64,000 nt of DNA from Tetradesmus obliquus (lineage: Eukaryota > Chlorophyta > Chlorophyceae > Sphaeropleales > Scenedesmaceae): the NCBI GenBank assembly GCA_030272155.1, contig CP126203.1, forward strand, positions 4,656,501 through 4,720,500, given 5' to 3'. Shown here piece after piece: positions 54,383 to 64,000 of this stretch. Within the stretch, counting starts at the first letter, position 1; the number at the start of each line of letters is the position of its first letter. The translations under genes and the position numbers were made by a program. The notes below the pieces were generated by a model. The model worked only from the letters and a program-made list of their open reading frames with translations, was not told where the DNA came from and did no database searches.

Positions 54383-55194
54383 CTACAGCGGCATGCTCCA
54401 GCGTGAGCTCAGGCTGCCGCTGCTGCCGGTGCTTGTGTACAGGTGCGGCGGGCTGCCAGACATGCCAGGGGCGGGCGCAAAGCACGCCGCCGGCCCACCA
54501 GCAGCAAACAGCACGCCGCAGCTGCTGCCCAGTGGCAATGCACCCCCGGTGCTGTTGCCGGGGAAAGCTGCTGCTGCTGCTGCTGCCGCGCCTGTGGAGG
54601 ACAGCATGGCCTCCTGTACTGCAAGCTCCTGCAGCTGCTGCTGCACCAGCTGCTGCCGCAGCAGTGCGTGCTGCTGCTGTTGCTGCTGCAGCAGCAGGTG
54701 CTGGTTGTAGAGGCCGTTTGCTATGCCTGCTGCTGTTGTGGGTGGCGATGCTGCAGGAATGGCAGGCCTACAGTCAACTGAAAGGTTGACTTGGTGCTGG
54801 GTGCCAAAGATCTGGCTGTTGCAGGCAGCTGTTATGGCCAGGCTCTGCTGCAAGTCATCACAGGGGCTCTTGAAGCTGCTGAATTGCAGTGCTGCTGGGC
54901 CCAGGAAGCCCAAATCCTGCAGCGGCCACTGCTGCTGCTGCTGCTGCTGCACACCCTGCTGCTGCTGCTGCATGTTCTGCTGGTGCTGGGATGCGGCCAG
55001 CAGCAGCTGCTGTGCCAGGCGTGCAGCCTCTGCTGCATCTGCCAGGCCAGTGTTGGTGCCAAGCCCCAAGCCAGGTAGGCTTGTAGACCTGCTCACGACA
55101 CTGCTGAACTGCTGCTGCTGCTGCTGCTGTAGTGGATGCAGGTGGTACAGCCCCAGGCTGCCTAGCATGCAGCTGCTGGCAGCAGGGATGCCTG

Positions 55195-55231
<37 letters not shown>

Positions 55232-56512
55232 GTTGCCGGTGATGCTTGCAAGGCTCTCCACTGACATGCCAGAGACCTGGTGCAGCAGGGAGCAGGCGTC
55301 GCCTGCAAAGTGCATCTGCTGCTGCTGGTGCTGCTGCTGGTTCAACAACGCTGCTGTGGCTGCATGGTGCATGGGATCTCCTGCTGCTGTGAGCATTGCC
55401 AGTGCATCCATGTGGGACAGTGACTGCCGGCTGCTGCTGCTGCCAGGGGATGGCACGCCTGTTGCATGGCTGGCTGCTGATGCTGCTGCAGACTTGGCAC
55501 TGTTGGGGGTGCCCTGCTGAGGTGGCGAATGCGCCTGCTGCTGCTGCTGCTGCTGCTGCTGCTTGCCGCGCTGCAGGGGGCTGTTGATGCCGGCTGCCTG
55601 GCGTGCTGCATTCTGCTGCTCTGCCTCCTCCTTTGCTCTGACGATGCAGGAGCCCACCTCTGTTGGATCTGCAGTACATATGTCGGAATGTGAGTCAGCA
55701 CAAGGCAGGGAAAAGAAGATGAGAAATGTTACAGAGTCGGCGCTGCTTGGGTGAGGCGCTGACTATAGGCAGGGCAGCAGTGTTTACGTGAAGGCTTTTC
55801 TTCATCACAGACCACGACTGCTGTGGCTGCTGCTGCTGCTGCTGCTGGCTGTCTTGCTGATGCATATATATAACCCTTTTCTCGCCTTTGCATTGCCTTA
55901 ACATAAGTTCAAAACCGCGCTCACCAGCCAGGCAGGCCTCTAGGCCAAAGTTTGTGATGGCGCTGGCTCCGTACAGGTATACTGCCGCCTTGTCATAGGC
56001 CCGGGCAGCGGTGATGGCGTCTTCAAACCTGTTACATCACACGTGTGCAGGCAGCTGGGCGGTTTGATATGCAGCGGGTAATACGCTACGCGTACAGCCA
56101 ACCAAAGAGCGTGAAAAGAAACAGCAGCAGGATGGCAGGATGCATTGAGGCACACTCTGGGCGCTGCGGCAAGGGTGTGCTGCCGCACCACATGCCACAC
56201 AACAGTGTCTGCTTCAGCCTCCTAGAATTTGCAAGATCCATCGCCGCATCATGTCTAGAGTGGGGCAGGGCATTTGCAGCAGTGGTGCTGCCACGCCGCT
56301 GGGACTACCAGTGGCAGCGTTGGGACAGGGCTTGCTAGAAGTGCTGGCCCTCACCTGCCCACGAAGCGCAGCTTGCCATTGTAGTAGATGCGTACTCGCC
56401 ACAGCTGATGGGTCTTGTTCCAGCTCAAACCACGCAGTCTGCGCCCTTCGATTCTGCCATCGGTCTCCTTATCCTTGAGCCTGCTGTTTTCGGGGCTAGC
56501 CGTGTGTGCCAT
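54383..56512 (-). CDS. AP2/ERF-domain transcription factor
   Basis: A nuclear DNA-binding protein, 515 aa in this model. Exons 56512-56355, 56028-55925 and 55668-54383 join in phase (AG|G, then G|AT) with GT-AG introns of 326 and 256 bp. One AP2 domain, residues about 26-80, spans the first two exons: LRGLSWNKTHQLWRVRIYYN, then FEDAITAARAYDKAAVYLYG and ASAITNF. These match the AP2 strands (RGVSWxK, WRVxI) and helix (AARAYDKAA...G..A.TNF). The third exon is long and low complexity, with Gln, Ala and Ser runs coded by CAG/GCT repeats, typical of activation regions. The chosen ATG (56512) is the first in frame; an upstream exon cannot be excluded. The intron inside the AP2 domain is a useful check. 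Confidence 0.88.
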
Positions 56513-57774
56513 ATAGAAAGCCTGGCCTCCGGTACCGTTAATTGTACTTTACAGTCTATTCTGCTGGGATTAAGCCAGAGACACTGCTGTGCGCGGACAC
56601 GCTGTTGCTCGGCGGTACGGTGGTGCTGGCACGCCCAGACAGCTGTGACGACAGTGCTGATGCAATGCAGCAAAAACTCTTGTTAAATCATGTCAATGTG
56701 GCCGCCTTGTAAGCATGCTGGGTCTGATGCGGAAGTGCGCGAGACCGAGCCGTGAACGGGAAAGAGGCCTTGGAGATGATGTCCTTTATTTAGTATCGAT
56801 ATGCATGAAGATGCACGTGCTTCGCAAGCGGAAAGACGTGTCTGCTGTCCGCCAGCATGTTTGAGACGGCGGGAAAATGAGAGTTGGCGGGTCTAAGCTG
56901 TTTCACACACTCTCGGCACGTGGGCGGGAAATGCTATGTAGTTGTCGCAGTTTTGGAGCTTTTTCATATTATTTGGCTTTGATAGGGAACTTAGGATGAT
57001 AACGAGTGGTGAAAATTCCCCCAGAGGCAGGTTGCTGTGCACCTCAGCCAAGCTGCACCTGCAGCTGTTGAGTGGGAGGCTGCCTGCCAGTGATGAAAAT
57101 AATATCTTCAGCTGCTACTTATGCTTGTATGACAAGACGATCGCTGTTGATTGTGTTGACCTTGTCAGTTCAAGGGGCCGAGCACACCACTTGTGTGCTG
57201 CTTTGTCCTCTCTCTTGTGCATGTCATCATCATCATCATCATCATGTTACCCATTAAGCCATATGCCTCTTGTGCATGTGAAGCCCAGCACTGGGCAGCT
57301 TCTGTAAGTAACTGCAGCAACGTGCGGTGAAGTTTGTTGCAAGGCTTGCAACCTGGGGTTGAGTGACTGCACGGCACCCCCAGAGGCCAAGCAATACAGT
57401 CCAGCTCGATTCCAGAGCATAACAGCTGTATTGCAAGACAGAGGCTCTTGCAGCTGCAACATCAAAACACTGCGCATGCCACCTCGACGTGGCCACGTCG
57501 CATGGAGCAGCCCAATTTCTCAACACTGGCTCTCATCTTACTGGACATGGTATTCAAACTGAAAGTGCTCCTCCGTCAAGCAGTTGGTCAACCCTGCCAG
57601 TTGACTCCGTCACGGTGAGCACGGTGCTCAGCACTCCACAGACGCTGCACTCCACGCAGTTGACTGGCACAGCCGCACAGCACAGGCCGCCAGCACTCCA
57701 GAACTGCCATTTCCACAGTCACACGGCCTCTTGCTTGCTGCCGCCACCTCATGACCCCATGCTTGCTGTGATGT
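56513..57774. other. Intergenic region upstream of the AP2 gene
   Basis: No gene recognised. It should hold the AP2 promoter (minus strand). A (TCA)n microsatellite is at 57224-57245; the bases after it (gttacccattaagccata) resemble 4365-4382, a possible dispersed repeat. Confidence 0.4.
57224..57245 (+). repeat. (TCA)n microsatellite
   Basis: Seven TCA units. Confidence 0.95.
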
Positions 57775-58335
57775 CATAAAGAGCTACAGAATCAATTTGA
57801 CGCCCACTGCAGTCGAACTCTCGCATGCAAAGAGTGCAAACTCTGTGTCAACATACAGTGAACATGCGCACGGTCACATGACCTCATGCTGGTGTGTCCA
57901 CCACATGACCTCATGCTTGCTGTGGTGCCATACAGAGCTGCTGAATCACTTTGACGCCCACTCCATTCAAACACTTCCATGCGAAAGCGAACTTTGCGTC
58001 AACCGACAGAGGGCATGCGCACAGTCACATGACCTCATGCTTGCTGTGGTGCCATACAGAGGTGCTAAATTCACTTCAATGCCACTCCGGTCAAACACTT
58101 ACATGCAATGACTCAAAATCTATGTCAACAGACAGTGGGCATATGCCCACGGTCACATGACCTCATGCTTTGTGTGGCCATCACATGAATCATGCTTGCT
58201 GTGGCGTCACAGAGGTGCTAAATTCACTTCGATGCCCACTCCGGTCAAACACTTACATGCAATGACGCAGACTCTTTGTATGCAACTGACAGTGGCCATA
58301 CCCACGGTCACATGACCTCATGCTTGGTGTGGCCA
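57775..58335. repeat. Minisatellite, 4 units of about 123-155 bp
   Basis: Units start with cagag-tgct-aat-cactt near 57780, 57935, 58058 and 58210, and each carries cggtcacatgacctcatgct (or one change). The array runs over the stop codon (58308-58310) of the synthetase gene, so its last codons and 3' untranslated region are made of repeat sequence. Confidence 0.85.
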
Positions 58336-58509
58336 TCAGGTATGGCAAACAGCACCAGCTGCTGCACATCAGCAAGCGACAGCCCAGGCGCCAGTGCCAC
58401 CTGGTGCAACGGCTGCCCAGGCAGCGCTGCTGCTGCCTTCAAATCCTCGGCCCCAGTGGGCACCACAGCCACATCACCTGCTGCTGTGCTGCCCAGGTCT
58501 ACAGCAGCT

Positions 58510-58543
<34 letters not shown>

Positions 58544-58792
58544 TGCCTGGCTGCCCAGGCAGCGCTGCTGCTGCCTTCAAATCCTCGGCCCCAGTGGGCA
58601 CCACAGACACATCCCCAAGCTTGCCAACATAACTATTGCTTTCACAGCTGATGACGTCATCACCCGCTGATGCACTGGCTGGGCGCACAGCAGCAGCCGC
58701 ACCCCCACCCGTACCCATGTCAGCAGATTCATCACCTTCACCGCCGCTGCTGGCATCACCTGCTGCTGTGCTGGCTGGGTCTACACCACAAC

Positions 58793-58833
<41 letters not shown>

Positions 58834-59601
58834 CCAGCACCAGCACCACCACCGGCAGCAGCAGCAGCAGATCCCGGCTTCAGCTGCACCGCATCCACCA
58901 CAAACAGCCCCTTGCGCTGCAGCTGCACCACAGCCCCCTTAACCGCAGACAGCAGCAGCGAGGGGTCGCCACATGCAAGGCTCTCGCGCCTGCAGGCATG
59001 CAACACGGCAGCAGCAGCAGCAGCAGCAGGGCATTTGGTGATATACTACTGCAAGACAGCAGCAGCGAGGGGTCGCCCCAGGCCAGGCACTCACGCCTGC
59101 AGGCATGCAACATGGCATCAGCAGCAGCAGCAGCAGCAGCAGCAACAGGCCATGCATCCTTGTCAGCACATAGGAGGCACTCAGGGTGATAATCAGACCT
59201 AGTGGTGTGCTTTGAAAACGTCAAACCAGCCAGCTGTCACAAGTAAGATGCACACAAGATTCAGACCATGCTGCAGTGCAGGCAGGCAACAACACACACA
59301 GTGCCCTACCAAGAGCCAGATTGCATCCACTGCTGTCGGTTGCAACATAAAAACACACGCTATGCCTCACCTGCTGTTGCGGTTGAACTCTGCCACCACA
59401 TCCACCTCCTCCACCACCCTCTCCACCAGCACTGGGTGGCTGAAAGACACCAGCCGCAGCGGCAGCAGCAGCTGCGGCAGCGCAGGCAGCCAGTGCACCT
59501 TCAGCTTACTGGCCTTGGGGTCACCTCCAGGGTGCAGCACAGCAGTCAGGTGCGTCACAGGCCCTGCTGCTGCTGCTGCTGCTGCAGGCTGGGAAGCTGT
59601 G

Positions 59602-59636
<35 letters not shown>

Positions 59637-60343
59637 GGCTTCCTGAGGATCTAGGGTTGCACCATGACTCAACAGCTCTGCCAGATTCTCGACAGGCTGC
59701 CGCTGCTGCTGCTGCTGCTCTTCATCGTCGTCTTGATCCACGCTCGCACACACACTCTGCGGCACCACTGTGCTGCCTGCAGTGCTGGCGCAGCTGCTGC
59801 AGTCGAGGCTGCTGCCCTTTCCCGCTGACAGCATCTGGTCACGCAGCGCCAGCACATCCCTGAAGCTGTCACTTACAACATCACCAGCTGGCGCAGTAGC
59901 AGTCTCAAACACTGCTGGTGAGGGCGATCTGGCAACCGCCGGTGCTGCTGCTCCTGCTGCTGCTGCTTGCTTGGTTATGCCTGCTTGCATTTGCGCTTGC
60001 TGCTTAGTGCTGACACCTGGTGTGCTGGCTGGGCCACACATGTTGCTGCTAGATTCCTGTGCGGCTGCTGCGCCTTGCTGCTGCTTTTGGTCTTTTGCTG
60101 CTGCTGCTGCTGGTGGTGGTGCCCTGATGACTGAGATGATCGTGGCGTTGCCCCAAGCTAGCAGCGTGATCTCATCACCAGCACAAAGCAACTGCAGCAC
60201 ACATGCATGGCAGCAGCAGCAGCAGCAGCAGAAGCAGCAGTCACCAAATGGCGCAGGCAGCCACACAGGTGGTGGCGGCGTTGCCCCAAGCCAGCAGCGT
60301 GATCTGGTCACCAGCGCACAGCAACTGCAGCACATATGGAATT

Positions 60344-60379
<36 letters not shown>

Positions 60380-60908
60380 GCGGCGCCGGCAGCAATCGCG
60401 GGTTGCGCCCAACAAACCAGACAGGTGCAACGCCTGTCTGTTTTATGCACGTCCTCGCACAAGTCACTGCCCACAACAAATGACGACTGCAGGACAACCT
60501 CACAGCAGTACCCTCAGCACCAGCAGCAGCAGGAGCAGCAGCAGCAGCAGCAGCAGCCGGTCCCCGTACCTCCGCGTCCGCCTGGTCCAGCCAGGCCTGC
60601 TTGTAGCGCACCACTGTCACCACTCTCACCTCGACATATGGAAAGTCATGCTGCAGGCACTCCCCACCTCTCTGCCATTTGCAACTCACCTCTGCATCCG
60701 CCTGGTCCAGCCAGGCCTGCTTGTAGCGCACCACTGTCACCACGTGGCCCTGCTTCCACGCCACCTCAGCAGTTTCTGGCTGCTCAGGACCACCTGACAG
60801 CAGCAGCAGCAGCAGCAGAAGACCAGGCATCAAATGGCAGGCATAGAATCACGCACCACATAGCCCTGCTTCCACGCCACCTCAGCGGGCTCAGGCTGCT
60901 CAGGACCA

Positions 60909-60940
<32 letters not shown>

Positions 60941-61028
60941 GACGTTGGATTTCAGGCATGATGATTATGCACCACGTGGCCCTGCTTCCACGCCACCTCA
61001 GCGGGCTCCGTCTGCTCAGGACCACCTG

Positions 61029-61064
<36 letters not shown>

Positions 61065-61269
61065 CATTGAATGGCAGGCGTGATCATCATGCACCACGTG
61101 GCCCTGCTTCCATGCCACCTCAGCGGGCTCAGGCTGCTCAGGGCCACCTGACAGCAGCAGCAGCAGCAGCAGCAGCAGCAAGACATTAGTTTGCAGGCAC
61201 AATGATCATGCACCACGTGGCCCTGCTTCCACGCCACCTCGGCAGGCTCTGGCTGCTCGGGACCACCTG

Positions 61270-61302
<33 letters not shown>

Positions 61303-62798
61303 CGTTGGATTGCAGGCATGATCAGCATGCACCACGTGGCCCTGCTTCCACGCCACCTCGGCAGTTTCTGGCTGCTCGGGACCACCTGACAGCAGCAGCA
61401 GCAGCAGCAGGTCAGGCATTAGCTGTCGGTGAGGTGGGGTGCCGTTGAGCACCGCAGTAACACGTCCCTGGATATAATAAATTTGTCTTGCTACAGTGTG
61501 CTTCGTGGTCTATGGTGTTCATCTAAGATGATGCCAGGACCCACATGTAACAATCTTCTCTCGATAGTGGCCGGCATACAGGTGAACACCATGCGGCAGT
61601 GTGCTTCCACGCCACAGGGTGCGCCTGTGAACCCCGCCCCACTAAACCCTAAACCGTACACCCACCTGATATGGTCAGCCCCGCCCCGCCTCCTCCACTT
61701 CCATGTGCCGGCTGCTGCGCGGGTCCAGGCAACCGTCAGCTCACTGCATTGATCACTTGGTTTGCAGGCTCGGATACCAGCGACCCACCTGTAATGCTGT
61801 GCTGCGTACGCCCCATCCTCCACAGCCATGTGCCATGAGCCTCGGGCGTCCAGCAGCCGCCCGTGACAGCAAGCAGCATCATGCCACTCAATCAAGGCCT
61901 GCAACCCTAAACCCTGACCACACACCTGTGGTGGTCAGCATCATCCTGCCTGTGTATTCCACTGCCAAGTGCCTGTTGCTGGCCGGGCCAGGCAGCGCCT
62001 GTGGTGGCTTAGCCGCACCCTTTCTTTCAACCAGTCACCCCTAAAACCTAATAGCCTAGTAGATTGCACCGCACCTTCAACAGTCAGCAGCACCTTGTTT
62101 GCATCCTCCACTGCCATGTGCCTGCTGCTGCGTGGGTCCAGGCAGCGCCTGTTACAGCAAGCAGCTTTCTGCCACTTGAATACAACCAAAAACCCGAGAT
62201 CCCAATCCCGCACCTGTGATGGTCAGCAGCGCCTTGTTTGTGTCTTCCACAGCCATGTGCCTGCTGCTGCGTGGGTCCAGGCAGCGCCTGTTGAGCGTCC
62301 ACAGCTTGTCCCAGGAGTGGTGCGTCTCCTTGCGCGCAGGCGTGACCTGGCAGCAGCAGCAGCAGGCGTTGCACGCTGTGCTGATGTGATGAAGCTGGCG
62401 GATGCGCTGAGGCACACCACGCTGCCAATACTTACGCCGCACCCATGACAAAGAATGCCCCGCTGCATCATGAACACTACGGTCTGCGAGTGTCATGCGG
62501 TACACACCTGCTCCAGCAGAAACGCGCGCAGTGCGTCAGGGTGGCAGCCTGCCCGCATCAGCCCCGCCAGTGTGGGCAGCCGCGGGTCAGCGGGGCCGTC
62601 AACAAGCCCGGCTCCCAGCAGCGCGCGCTGGTGCACCTTGGCCTGGCAGCAGCAGCAGCAGCACATGTCAGGGGTGCTCTCAGGTACAAATGATAGGGTG
62701 CACACGGAAAAGAGGACACCAGCCAGCCGCAATGCTGCTGTTCCTTCTGTCAGGTTCAGCATGCTCAACATGCAATGCTTGGTGCTGAGAGCCTGAGC

Positions 62799-62829
<31 letters not shown>

Positions 62830-62932
62830 AGTAGCAGCAACAGGCTCACCTGTGGTGTGTGTGCCATGTGTATGCGCGGGAACTCCCAGATGGTGCTGCA
62901 GTGCCAGCCAGGGTGCAGGCCCACCACAGCCT

Positions 62933-62963
<31 letters not shown>

Positions 62964-64000
62964 GTGTACCATCATCATCAACGCACCAGCTAAACCAGAG
63001 CAAAAACGCCTCATAAGCTGTAGCACGTTTCCCATGGAGGTAGGTCGATGCAGCATGTATGCATGCAGCGGCCTGCAATGGCAGCAACTGCCTGACAGCC
63101 AACGATGTTATGGCATGAGTGCAGGTGCAACTGCGGGAATCGTGAGCCCTGTTGCATGCAGCTGAAGTGTGTACCATCCCCCACAAGCCGTCCCTGCCCC
63201 TGAGCTGCAGCGTGCGCAGCCGCAGCTGCTGCACGCGCTCATACAAACAACGACACAATCACACAGCCTCACCTGCTGCACCAGCTCCTACAGGCAGTCC
63301 CTGTCCCTGGACTCCAGCTGGCCAGCGTCCGCAGCCTCACCTGCTGCACCAGCTGGTACAGGCCGCCCCTGTCCTTGAACTCCACTAACACAAGTTCGCC
63401 CCTGTCCCTGAGCTGCGTGCGCAGCTGCACTTGCTGCATGCGCTAAAACAAGCAGGCCTACAAACAGTCATACCCAATGGTCACACAACCACACAGCCGC
63501 ACCTGCTGCACCAGCTCATACAAGTTGTCTCTGTCTCTGAAATGCAGCATGTGCAGCCGCAGCTGCTGCGGGCGATCATATTAGCATTTTATAACAGAAC
63601 ACACAGCGTCACCTGCTGCACCAGCTCATAGAGGCAGTCCCTGTCCCTGAACTCCAGCGTGCGCAGCGCATGCGTGACGCCCTCCGCTGCATCCAGCCAG
63701 GGGCAGGCAAAGTCATAAGTAGGGTAGGCCTTGAAAGCGGTGCCTGCAGCAGCAGCAGCAGCAGCAGCGGCAGCAGCAGCAGCAGCAGCGTGGCAGCACA
63801 CCACGGTGAGCAAAACAAGGCAGGTTGGAGGCAATGCAGCAGTCCTACCTCGACGCACACAACATGTATGCACACATCTATTGAGTTGTCTAATGTATCT
63901 GTTCTCATAGGCTGCGAAAGAAAGAAAGAATCTGCGCCCACCTGTCTTGTAGTGTGGCTCCAGGATCACCCTATAAGCCACAGGGTCCCGCAGCGCACCA
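58308..64000 (-). CDS. Glutamyl-tRNA synthetase (eukaryotic cytosolic type), 3' part
   Basis: Charges tRNA(Glu); class I synthetase. The 5' part, with the HIGH motif, lies beyond 64000. Exons, all in phase: >64000-63942 ([17 protein letters not shown]), 63743-63613 ([20 protein letters not shown]), 62930-62850 ([13 protein letters not shown]), 62792-62706 (tentative, LSTKH in the KMSKS-loop position), 62642-62508 ([14 protein letters not shown]), 62346-62214 ([20 protein letters not shown]), 60793-60690 ([14 protein letters not shown]), 60191-59371 ([13 protein letters not shown] ... [18 protein letters not shown]) and 58989-58308 ([14 protein letters not shown] ... LFAIPDG, stop). The order matches the catalytic and beta-barrel anticodon domains of the family. 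About 180 low-complexity residues split the anticodon domain. Most exon edges lie in tandem arrays (listed separately). The altered KMSKS loop leaves activity open. Confidence 0.85.
58411..58615 (-). repeat. 138-bp coding repeat in the last synthetase exon
   Basis: Two copies (starting 58411 and 58549) encode [19 protein letters not shown], separated by a poly-Ala (CAG) run. Both stay in frame. Confidence 0.85.
58955..59110 (-). repeat. Acceptor-spanning repeat of the last synthetase exon
   Basis: Two copies, 107 bp apart, of (CTG)n, the acceptor gcctgcag and the exon start ([13 protein letters not shown]). The inner copy (from 58989) continues into the full exon; the outer copy is a partial pseudo-exon. 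Confidence 0.8.
60125..60335 (-). repeat. Acceptor-spanning repeat at the [12 protein letters not shown] exon
   Basis: Two copies, 133 bp apart, of tgctgcag plus an exon start coding LLCAGD(E/Q)ITLLAWGNA, separated by a (CTG)n tract. Confidence 0.85.
60575..60740 (-). repeat. Donor-spanning repeat, second half of the ADAE exon
   Basis: Two copies, 120 bp apart, of the segment coding [18 protein letters not shown] with the following GT. Confidence 0.85.
60740..61410 (-). repeat. Acceptor-spanning array, six copies, 116-122 bp
   Basis: The landmark tgcttcca recurs at 60751, 60867, 60983, 61105, 61224 and 61343. On the minus strand each unit is (CTG)n, the acceptor tcag and an exon half coding [18 protein letters not shown]. 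Only the lowest-coordinate copy continues into the rest of the exon. The partial copies are 53 nt if cut at the internal gtg|gtgcat. Confidence 0.9.
61424..61580 (+). repeat. LINE 3'-tail fragment in a synthetase intron
   Basis: Matches 2165-2360 at both ends (gaggtggggtgccgttg, gccaggacccacatgtaa) with internal deletions. Antisense to the gene. Confidence 0.75.
61640..62300 (-). repeat. Donor-spanning array, five copies, 123-149 bp
   Basis: Landmarks at 61729, 61852, 61992, 62141 and 62281. Each unit is the second half of the exon coding [16 protein letters not shown] plus the donor and the start of the intron. The copy at 62281 is the real exon; the other four are partial and more diverged with distance. 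Introns in the array contain aaaccctaaacc-like telomere motifs. Confidence 0.88.
63185..63660 (-). repeat. Donor-spanning array at the FRDRD-LYELVQQ exon
   Basis: Copies of the exon end ctgctgcaccagct at 63274, 63341, 63504 and 63614, with partial copies near 63190 and 63400. The copy at 63614 is the real exon; the one at 63274 has an in-frame stop (DRDCL*ELVQQ). Spacing is irregular (67-163 bp). Confidence 0.8.

Noticed and set aside
61640..62060. Interstitial telomere array suggested by aaaccctaaacc motifs
   Set aside because: Only isolated motifs inside intron repeats, not a tandem telomere run.

Overview
This is nuclear DNA of a green alga, most likely a chlorophyte of the Scenedesmus/Chlamydomonas kind. 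The evidence is spliced genes with GT-AG introns, CAG/CTG tracts coding Ala/Gln/Ser/Leu runs in almost every gene, a plant-type AP2 factor, TTTAGGG-like motifs, and tyrosine-recombinase (YR) retrotransposons like those known from Volvox. The genus is a guess. No bacterial operon, CRISPR array, rRNA or tRNA was seen.

Layout. 1-1137: 3' part of a membrane-protein gene. 1.4-2.5 kb: dead 3' end of a LINE. 2.9-3.1 kb: 55-bp minisatellite. 5086-19792: one decayed YR retrotransposon on the minus strand (family A) with split direct repeats, its 3' repeats amplified into a ~787-bp array, and two non-autonomous CACTA transposons of about 2.7 kb inserted in its RT/RNase H gene. 21.4-22.9 kb: a probable spliced membrane-protein gene (minus). 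23009-40177: a second YR retrotransposon family (B) as three head-to-tail 5.57-kb copies ending in a B1-A2-spacer-B2 terminus; only the middle copy has all three reading frames open. 40-43 kb: gene-poor DNA with a small palindromic element. 43-49 kb: a drug/metabolite-transporter (EamA/SLC35-like) gene (minus) and, beside it, an older tandem duplicate that is truncated and invaded by a 43-unit CTG tract. 49-54 kb: no gene I can support. 54383-56512: a three-exon AP2/ERF transcription factor (minus). 58308-64000: the C-terminal two thirds of a glutamyl-tRNA synthetase gene (minus), cut by the window end.

The strongest unexplained pattern is in the synthetase gene. A phase-consistent exon path can be read to the stop codon, but most exon boundaries in it are surrounded by short tandem arrays (2-6 copies, ~105-165 bp) whose unit spans one splice junction: half an exon plus the adjacent intron, often with a (CTG)n tract just before the AG. 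The two retrotransposon families give a second story. Both have the A1-genes-B1-A2-spacer-B2 plan, but one amplified only its terminal unit and the other the whole element.
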